Assembly: GCA_958450365.1 (NCBI GenBank)
Contig: CAUEEP010000743.1
Location: 5,147,001-5,211,000, forward strand
Direction: 5' to 3'
Length of the DNA stretch: 64,000 bases
Origin: Mesorhabditis belari
Lineage: Eukaryota > Nematoda > Chromadorea > Rhabditida > Rhabditidae
The translations under genes and the position numbers were made by a program. The notes beneath the pieces were generated by a model. It had not been told where the DNA came from. It did not search any database and saw only the letters and a list, made by a program, of their open reading frames with translations. The number at the start of each line of letters is the position of its first letter. The stretch's first letter is position 1. Below are positions 34,190 to 43,200 of the stretch, piece by piece.

Positions 34190-36061
34190 ATGGGGAAGTT
34201 CAAGAAAGCGTTGAAAAACAGGGGCTTCGAGCTCGAGAAGCTGAAGAATGAGCGGCCGAATTTGGAGACTCAAGATGCCGGATATCGGGCGGATACGCAC
34301 GAGAAAGTGAATCGAAAAAGGATTAGCGAAGAAAGCACCACAAAAGTAAGGATTATTTAGAGAGTTTTTGTTCTTAAACGGTTTTTATTAGCATCATTTG
34401 TTGATTTTAGTTCATCGGTGATAAAGCTGCAGCTCGCATTTTTTCTCAAGCCAGAAAGCAGCTCGCTGAAGATGATGAAGTGGCTGATAATGATGAACCA
34501 CAAAAACGGTTGGTTGTTGAAAATTTACAATTTTTTTATTTTGGCTTTTAGTTTGAGACATGTAAGCCTTGGAGATGTGATCACTGCTGAAGATGAAGAG
34601 CTAAATTTTGAAGACTATGATGAAACACAAGTGGTAGGTGCTTAAAGTTAAAGGTTCTAAGCTTATTAGTATCTATTTTAGTATATATTTTTATGTGCTT
34701 CACTTTAGGAAGTTGATCCCGATGAGGAGGCGGATTTCAAGATGTTTATGGCCGAAGGAAAGCAACAACAATCTTTATGGGAGATGATCCAAGATAAAAT
34801 TGAGCAAAAAAAAGTTGATGTCGATTGTCAATTAGACATGCCTGATGGTATTGAGGTCTGTAATCAATTTATTACTTTTGAATATCTGCAATTTTTAGAT
34901 CCGAGATCTTGATCCACAAGTTATTGAAATGTATCGTGAAGTTGGAATGGTGCTATCAAAATATCGAGCCGGAAAATTGCCGAAAGCTTTCAAGTACACT
35001 GCGAGCATGGAGAATTGGGAGCAACTTCTTTAGTATCTTGTCTATTTTTTTCTAAATCATTTTTTGTTTAAGTTTGACTGAACCAGACGCATGGAGCGCT
35101 GCATCTATGTATCAGGCTACAGTGTTATTTTCTTCCAATTTAAATCCGGTCGCTTGCCAAAGGTATCTTTATTATTGTGATGTCCTTTGAAAATTTCAAT
35201 TTGAAGGTTTTATCACCATGTTCTTCTACCACGTCTTCGAGATGACATCGATGAATACAAAAAGTTGAACTACCCTCTCTACCAATCCCTTGTTAAATCA
35301 CTATATAAACCGGCTGCTTTCTTCAAGGGACTCGTTATGCCTCTTTGTGAGGTTTGTCATAACGAACAATGATACCATTTACCTATTTATTTAGTCTGGA
35401 ACGTGTACTCTTCGTGAAGCTGTCATTTTCTGTTCAGTGATCCAAAAATTTTCGATACCAATCTTTCACGCGGCTGCAGGCTTGTTAATGGTTTGTTGTT
35501 AAAGTTTGTCAATGTCCTTTAGTACGAAGTTTAGATAGCAGAAATGGATTATTCTGGTGCTAATTCACTGTTCATTCGAACATTGATCGACAAGAAATAT
35601 GCTCTTCCATTACGTGTTATCAAGGCATTAGTGGATCATTTTAAAAGGTAATAAAAGCTCGTGCCAAAGCTGTGTCTCGGTGAAATTGGTTTATTTATTT
35701 TTTTAGGTTCAAAGATGAAACCCGAGAGCTTCCTGTGTTGTGGCATCAAGCATTGCTTTCTTTCATACAACGATATAAGCTAGATCTGACAGAGCAACAG
35801 AAAAAGGATATTTTCGAGCTTGTTAAGGTAAGTGAAATAATCTGTTAAAACGGGTTTTGGATATATTACATACCACTTTTGTTTTAGGTTCATTTCCACT
35901 ATCTAATCACACCTGAAATACGACGAGAGCTTCAACACGCTACTAAGACTGAAGCTGAGCAAGCAGAGCATACAGAGACTTCAGTCGGCGTGGCAGGAGA
36001 GGCCTCTTCCGGTGTGAAAGTCGTTCAAGCTAAGGCAAGAACAGATACAATGGAGTTTTAA
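34190..36061 (+). CDS. byn-1: Bystin (ENP1 homologue)
   Basis: Eleven exons: 34190-34345, 34411-34508, 34552-34633, 34709-34855, 34899-35032, 35073-35162, 35207-35351, 35395-35490, 35535-35647, 35707-35827, 35888-36061; 451 residues (human bystin 437). A basic N-terminus ([12 protein letters not shown]) and acidic middle lead into the helical bystin domain, with [35 protein letters not shown] and FHAAAGLL. Known role: late 40S ribosomal subunit maturation in nucleolus and nucleus (20S pre-rRNA processing and export). Introns are 35-75 bases and free of transposons. It is first in a probable operon with the mL3 gene. Confidence 0.95.
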
Positions 36062-36250
36062 CTTGTTTTGTTGTTCTTTTTGTGATTTTTGTTAGCAAAT
36101 TTCTAGACGGTATTTACTGTTATTGTTGTTATCTCATTGTTGTTACATAAATGTTCTAAGAATTTTTGTAATGCATACAACGGATCATTGTTCTGTAAAC
36201 TACTTATTGAAAAACCCATTTTTATTTATAATCGTGTTTTTTTGTCAGGG
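36062..36250 (+). promoter_or_regulatory. Operon-type intercistronic spacer with trans-splice acceptor
   Basis: Only 189 bases separate the bystin stop from the mL3 start, in the same orientation. The spacer is T-rich and ends in TTTTTTGTCAG, with the acceptor AG at 36,247-36,248, two bases before the ATG. This is the layout of a nematode polycistronic unit resolved by spliced-leader addition. No AATAAA is visible in the spacer, so the 3' end signal of byn-1 is unclear. Confidence 0.6.
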
Positions 36251-38098
36251 ATGATACGGGTTGGGGCTTATTGTTTTTCTCTTCCTTCGACAGCTCGTAA
36301 TTTCCTCTCTTCAACCCAAATATTGGTAAGTGTTCTTTTACAGATAATTGATTTAACAAGTTTCTGTTAAGTCTTCTCAAGTGCGTGGGCGTCGCCGTAC
36401 ATTGACAGCACCACCATGGGCTCCTTTGGTTTACGAAACATTTGACGATTCAAAAATTAGTGATGCAAATAAGTAAGCTTCTTTGTTTTTACAAACTTTA
36501 TTAAAATTTAGACAATTGGTCAACAAGATATATGGATTGGAGAGGGAGCAAGCCTTAAATAATATTGATGAGCAATTGGAAAGCATATCAGCAAGAAAGG
36601 CTTGTTTTTTTGTTTTTGTGTAATTTTGGTTTATTTAGATGGAAAATCCATCCTACATGGACACACGCCGTGTTGGACTCGTTGCTACGAAAATCGGTAT
36701 TTTTACAGTAGAGTCAGCATATAAAAGTGAAAATTCAGGAATGCTCCCCCAATGGACAAATACAGGAAAACGTATTCTATGCACTCTGCTACATGTTAAT
36801 CAAAACAATGTGGTATTCAATAACTTAGAATATTCACTTGACTTCTCTCGCCTTTAGGTAAAAGTGAAGTCACCAGAAGATTGGTACAGAACTTCTATTA
36901 TCGGAAGACGGAAAGCATTTGGTCGAGCAGGTCCAATGTGGCAAGTAGGTTTTTAGTACAGAGTATTGACCTAAACTTTGTTTTGTTCAGTACTATTTTT
37001 TAAGGTGACCGTTGGTGCAAGTGATGGCGAGCCTTGGCGTTTTCATCGAGCTTACCGAAAAATGTTTGCGAAAGCTGGTTTGCCGGTCAAGGAAAAAATT
37101 GCTTGTAAGTTCTAGTGCTACTTCACGTTCGATTTTGATTCATTGATTGGTAAATATTGATTGACGCTTTTTTTTAGCTTTCATTGTTACCCCAGACGCT
37201 GTGCCTCAATTAGGGATGCCATTAGATGTTAGGTATAGCTTTCTTTATCGTTATACTTTTCTTTCACATCTTTTTAGACATTTCACCGTTGGTCAGTATA
37301 TCACAGCCAGTGGAAAAACAATTGATTGGGGCTTTCAGGTACTTTTCCAAATTTTAAATCCAGTTTAAAACAAAATGATTAGGGAGCAATGCATCGCTGG
37401 GGCTTTCGTGGACAACCACAGAGAAGGTAAGGGTTTTTTGTTTATGTATTATATATTTTGAAAATATTAGAGTTTCTATAGATTATAACAATTTAGAACT
37501 ACCAAATCTCACCGACGTATCGGCTCAATTGGTTCGGTGGGAGATGCGAGAGTTTGGCCGAGTAAACGGATGCCTGGTCACATGGGCTACGAATGGAGCA
37601 CCACTTCCGGATTGAAGGTGACTTTTACAAAATCTACCAGGAATTTCTTTATGTTAAAGTTTAGGTTATAAGAATGAACATTGACAAGCAAGTCATCTAC
37701 ATCAAAGGAAATGTTCCGGGTGATATTGGTGAAACTGTACTACTGAAAGATTGTTTACAAGCAGAGAAGTATCCAAAGGTATTCTTATTTTTTGCTTAGT
37801 GATTAGTAAGTTTTTCAGGCATTGAGCATTCCAACGTGGACTCCATCTCTTGCAACAATTCCAGAAGCTTCGGAAGAAGTTAGCTCAGAAGAGGCGCCTT
37901 TCACATATCAACAAGAATTTCTCCCCGAATTGTTTAAGTATGTTTTCCACTTTCGCACTAACTGATAACCTAATTGTTAAGGCTTAAAAATGCTTCTTTA
38001 GGTTTACATCTCCGACAATTGTATTCACAGAAGTTGATGGAAAGAAAGCAGCCGGCCGTGATAAAACTAAGGCAAAGATTGCAAAAGTTAAGAAATAG
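36251..38098 (+). CDS. mrpl-3: Mitochondrial large-subunit ribosomal protein L3 (uL3m)
   Basis: Thirteen exons: 36251-36325, 36372-36472, 36512-36599, 36639-36812, 36858-36944, 37005-37104, 37178-37232, 37278-37338, 37383-37426, 37497-37617, 37665-37778, 37819-37937, 38002-38098; 411 residues. The N-terminus ([18 protein letters not shown]) is a plausible mitochondrial targeting peptide. The uL3 core includes [30 protein letters not shown] and [10 protein letters not shown], with KRMPGHMG, as in human MRPL3. Role: part of the mitoribosome near the peptidyl transferase centre. The intron after exon 3 starts GC rather than GT (AAG|GCTTGT); using the later GT would insert KACFF. The C-terminus is extended and lysine-rich ([11 protein letters not shown]). 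Confidence 0.94.
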
Positions 38099-38181
38099 TA
38101 GGTTTTCTAGAATTTATTTTACGTTTTGTCTCATTATTTTCTAATGTACAGGTTTGTTAAATTTGTTGTATAAGGAAGTTG

Positions 38182-38187
38182 AATAAA
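38182..38187 (+). terminator. AATAAA polyadenylation signal of mrpl-3
   Basis: A canonical AATAAA 84 bases after the mL3 stop codon. The convergent minus-strand gene ends at 38,278, so the two 3' ends lie within about 180 bases of each other. Confidence 0.65.
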
Positions 38188-38277
38188 AGATGCTTTATTT
38201 AAATGATTATTCAGCATTTCTTCTTGGAAAAGCTGACGATGTTTGAAAAAAACTGATGATGTTTGGCTTTAAGCGGT

Positions 38278-39645
38278 TCAGAATTCCCAATCATCTGCGA
38301 TTGGGATGATGTTTGGCCTAGAAATGCTCATTTTCGTACAAGGACTTGTTTTGTTGCCGAAAAAGTTCTTTGTTGGATTTGTCTTACCGGAAATAGCGCA
38401 GGCCAATCGAACGGCCATAGCTGATTGGTTGAACTTCATCATCCACCTGAGATCTTCCAAAGCGTAGAAAGTCCTTTACTTTATTTAACCCACAACATTA
38501 TTTACCTACTACTTTTGACTTTACGGCTCTCTGGCTTTAACAAATGGAATGTTAACTGACCTGGGAAGCATATCTCGAGAGAGAGCTCGCTCTACCGTGG
38601 CGAATCAGAGCACCTCGGACAGCCTCCGTATCATTGACCAAAAACACAGCTAAAGGCTTTTGATAAACATTAAGCAAGAATATTTTGATATTCGAGTTCG
38701 CTTTTGTATCTGGATAAAAGCCACTAACCTGCAAAAGCAACGAGAATCACTTGGTGGTGAAGAGCCATTGGATACAGCGTGGAGTGTGTGAGAACAATGT
38801 GACTACCCTCATTCTCGAATCCATTTTATATAGTTAGAGAAAAAAAAAATTCCTGTTCATTCTACAATTAAAACCCCTCTTTTTCAACGATCCTGTCAAA
38901 TTAAAGCACAATTTTGGGTCACTTGATTGAATTTTGTGAGAATATATTGCAGACGTTGGTGAAAACAAATAAAGATGTTGAAATTGAAAAATAACTCGGG
39001 TGATCTGTGGCTTTTTTTTTGAGACCCGGATGGAAATGAACAGCAGATTAAAGTTTTCTCGCAAAACTTTTCCACATCTGTGTCGGAAATCGATTTTTGG
39101 GGAAATATATGTCTCGTAGCCGATTATGAATTTCGCTAGCCGATAATAAATTGATTCATAATCGGCTACGACATATGCATTGATATATCATTTCAGTTTT
39201 TGGTGGGATTTTAGAATGTAAACTTTACATACATATCTTGTGAGTTGTATTGTTCACCTTTTGTTTTCCCCTGCGGCTCGTTGACCCCGCCTTGACCCCT
39301 TTGTGGTCAAAAAGGGAGAGGTTATCGTTATGCGAGAGCTCTCCTATTAGCAGTTGACCATTGGCAATCTGCCAGTCTGTACAGAAAAAAAAGTGTTTTC
39401 TGTTTATTTGAAAACTTTCAAAAGTCACTTATCTGATTGCATCAAATTCAAAACAACCTTTTCTTCATTTTAGTTTTTTTCAAACTCACGTTTTCCTTCT
39501 CGATTTCTTTCACTAAACAGCTGGGGCAATCGGCCCCACCTGGCGTTTTGAAGAGAGTGCTTAATTGCTTTTGAAATACACTCGTTTTTTTTTTCACAAA
39601 CACTACTCGTAGCTTCTTTTGCTTCTTTTTTTTCAAATTTCTCAT
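38278..39645 (-). CDS. Unrecognised 177-residue protein
   Basis: Five exons fit one frame: 39645-39490, 39368-39258, 38728-38561, 38446-38388, 38317-38278. The N-terminus is strongly basic (NLKKKKQKKLRVVFVKKK), suiting a nuclear or nucleolar signal, followed by TPGGADCPSCLVKEIEKEN with a CxxC pair. A middle of FYPDTKANSNIKIFLLNVY and KPLAVFLVNDTEAVRGALI looks like a compact beta-rich fold. The tail ends RPNIIPIADDWEF. There is no signal peptide or membrane helix. I do not recognise a family. Exon 2 uses an acceptor eight bases downstream of a competing AG, because the first AG leads to a stop. It is convergent with mL3 and divergent from TMEM120. Confidence 0.65.
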
Positions 39646-40275
39646 AGTAGCTCGTTCGAGCAATGATAGGAATGCGTTTTTTGAAGAGAAAATTTTTTAT
39701 TTTTCCGTGAGAATCAGCGAAGTCTGTGTGAAAGGATTGTGTGTTTCATTGGTCTGGCGCGGTTTATTGTGACTCTCTTTTGCCCTTTTCTTCTCACTTT
39801 CTTTACATGGATTTACACACAGAGCAAAATTTTTGCTGATCCGGCCTCATATTATTGTTTTGCTCATTTCGAATGATATCGATCAGCGCCTTTTTTGTCC
39901 TTTAATGTCCCCGGATTGTTTTTTTCGACCCGTAAACAACTCACCTTCGCATATACACGTGATTTACATATTTTCTTTCCTAAATAGATTTAAATGTTTA
40001 TCTTTATGCTTATGCTTATCCTTATCTCATTTCCAACAGCTTTCCAACAGCTTTCCAACAGCAATTTCCAGCTTCTTAGTTGGAATTAGGACAGATGCAA
40101 AATCTGTGCGCCGCCGGGACTCGAACCCGCGACCTTTCGCTTACCGGCCAACTGTGCTAACCATTGGTTAGCAATTGGTCAACGCAATTGGTCTTCCCTA
40201 CTCCCTAAGGGAATTAACTTCTTTCTTTTCTGTTTTTAAATGCTTTAAAGTTTAGCTAATTTTCCAGAAAAAAAA
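39646..40275. promoter_or_regulatory. Divergent intergenic region with tRNA-like insert
   Basis: Lies between the unrecognised minus-strand gene and TMEM120, so probably holds both promoters. An acceptor (TTTTCCAG) ends at 40,267 just before the TMEM120 ATG. A CTTTCCAACAG short repeat and the tRNA-like element at 40,107-40,172 are inside. No coiled-coil exon for TMEM120 is visible here. Confidence 0.45.
40107..40172 (-). mobile_element. tRNA-derived SINE head or tRNA pseudogene
   Basis: On the minus strand: TGGTTAGCACAGTTGGCCGG, TAAGCGAAAGGTCGC, then B box GGGTTCGAGTCCCGG. It is a close relative of 4,315-4,392. There is no matching acceptor stem or standard anticodon loop. Confidence 0.65.
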
Positions 40276-43200
40276 ATGGACTCGTTAAATGCAAATCAAT
40301 GCCCAGCGTGTAAACAACGAATTCGGGAAAAGCGAAAAATGGACAATGGGTTTTGAAAGAAAAATTGGGGAAAATAGCCAAATTTAGTCTCTATCTCTCT
40401 ATCATTCTCGGGAATTCGATTGATCTCACAATGACATCGGCGGATCGGTATGAGAGCAAAAAATTCGTAAATTCGATTTCTTTTATTACAGTTTTCTTTT
40501 CAAAAGAGATTACGAGAAATTCAAACTCCGCGTCACTTTCGTCAATCTCGTCCTTCTAGTAGTGAATTTGGTGCTACCGTCGAGGTAAAGAGAAAATTTC
40601 GGAAATTTTCTTGCTTCATTTCTCAAACTTCTTAGACAACTCGATTTGTTATGTCATTTTCTGATGGTTTGGTATTACTGCACACTGACGATCAGGGAAA
40701 GCATTTTGCGGTTGAATGGATCACAGTAAGTTTGAAAACAATGTAATGTTTATTGCTTAAAATTGATCGAATTTCAATATTTTCCCTGCATTTTTTTACA
40801 TCTATTTTAATGATTTTGCTCTAAAATTTATTAAAAGAAAATGATTTACATACCGTAAATACTGTAATACTACCCCACCCCCTCGTACAGTCGCGTAGTC
40901 GCAAACGTTTTTCGTTTTTCGTATTTCATTTTTTTCAAAGTCACCGTACTTTCAAAAAATGCGTCTTTGGTATCAAAAAAATAGCTGAAAATCAGGGCTA
41001 TTTTTGGATACCTAAACGCGCATTGTAGCATAAACCAGTGTCGAGAAAAACTCGTTCAAAGCTAGACTACGCAACATTATGGGGATGGGATACTATTACA
41101 GTATTTACGGTATGAATGCTTAAAGAATTTCAACCTAAATACAGGGACCAGAAAATATACGAATTACGTAAGCATTAAGTAAGCAGCTTACGTGCCACAG
41201 CATTCTTCAGTTGATTCTTCAAAGTAACTTTAAATTTGGAAAATTCGCATAATTCGCATAATTCGCATATTTATCTAAACCCAAATTGACTTTGAACAAC
41301 TTTCCGAAATGATTCTTTTAAGGGTGTCAATTTGCTTGCTTTAAGGCTTTCACCAATTTCCTTTGACATTTGTGTCAATTTTCAACTCGCATTTCCCACC
41401 CTAAAAAAATCTCTTGAAAATCTTTTGTTTTCAAGTTACTTTTTTTGGTTTATAGCTTATTTTGTAGAAAAGACTTAACTCTTCAAAATCGCATTCAAAA
41501 CTTTTCCAAAAGAAAAACTTTAGTAAAAAATTTTTCTGACTTTAATTATCAAAAGAAATAGCACAACAATGTCTGCAACATGCGACCTGTACCCTGAAAT
41601 ATTGAAACTGCTCCACTTTTAGGAATGCAAAGCTTAGTTTTCATTTTTCGATTTTCTATTTTCTAGAAAATAAACCGCCGAAAAATCAAAAAGTCAAGAT
41701 CGAGTGGCACTCCGGGGGTCGAACCTGGGCTTTGTGGACTGCATAAGCCTAATGGAAGCCTGCGTGTGGACTGCATAAGCCTAATAGGACTGCGTGTGGA
41801 CTGCATAAGCCGAATAGAAGCCTGCGTGTGGACTGCATAAGCCTAATGGAAGCCTGCGTGTGGACTGCATAAACCTAATAGAAGCCTGCGTGTGGACTGC
41901 ATAAGCCTGCGAAATAAATGCTTTTTTAGTTTGATTGCAAAGTTAGTCACTTCTATTATGACGCTTTTTTTTATAGTAAAGAATGCTTTTTAATAAGTTG
42001 TGCTTCATTAATCGAGCTTTTGAAGGTATGAAAAATATGTTAAGCACAAGTTTCGAATGATCGTTGCGCAAAAATTCCACGTATTTTCTGGTTTATCAGG
42101 GTTTAGAATGCACGGCTGGTGGGTGGCGCATCATTATTTCGCGACGGTGATCAGCGGCGTCGCGATCACGTGGTCCGATGATCGATTTTATCAGGTGAAT
42201 CGACGAATAGACAAATCCAAACTACATACACGAATTGAGGCTTTTCGACTGCAATTCCTGCTCTTCGCTTTGTACATCTCGTTGTGTCAGCAAATGCAAT
42301 ACAAGTATCAGAGTGGATGTCTTCGGCGATTGCATGCGCTTGGCCACGGGGATACCATGGATTTGACGCTAGGTACCGTATACATTCAAGAGTCGGCTCT
42401 TCTATTTTTCAATGTCCCTCTCGAAATTCTTTTTCGTGCTCTAGCTACAGTATACCCAAAATTTCAAGAGCTCAAAAATAGCTCAAAATTCGGGGTAGGC
42501 TAATTTCCGCAATTTCTTTTTTTGCTCAACTGGGTCGTTTGCGCAACTCGCCATAACTTTCTTCTAAGTCAGCCAATCTTTATGATTTTGGTATCATTTT
42601 GTTGCACTTTTTGAGATCTACAAAATGAAAACAAAATGGGTGTGGCTACTTTTGCGCCAAATTTTTTGCACAACTCGCCATAACTTCCTTCTAAGTGGGT
42701 CAATCTTTATGATTTTGGTTTCATTTTGTAGATCTCAATAAGTGCAACAAAATAAAACCCAAAGCATAAAGATTGGCCTACTTAGAAGAAAGTTATGGTG
42801 AGTTGCGCTAAAAAAAATTGCGGAAACTAGCCTATCCCCAAAATCCAAGATCTCAAAGCTGTTTGTTGGATTTTCATTCGTCATTCGATGTCATTAAGCT
42901 TTTTTTTTAAATCGATAACTATTATTTAAAGCTTTTAGAAGTCTTTTAAAAAAAAGTTGAGCATTATGCTGTTGAATTCGAAATTTGGTAGTAAAATTGT
43001 TGACAAATCTTGTAAAAATTGAAAAATCTCATCTAAATGGTGCTCTTCTATTGGAGAGAGCTTTTCAAATGGAATAAATACGGTAGGTTTCGTGTTTGGA
43101 TGGGCGTAAAACAGAATAATAACATATTGATACTTTATTCAGGACATGAAATAAAGCGTAATCAGTCAGACAATACACAAATCTACACATAAATACATAG

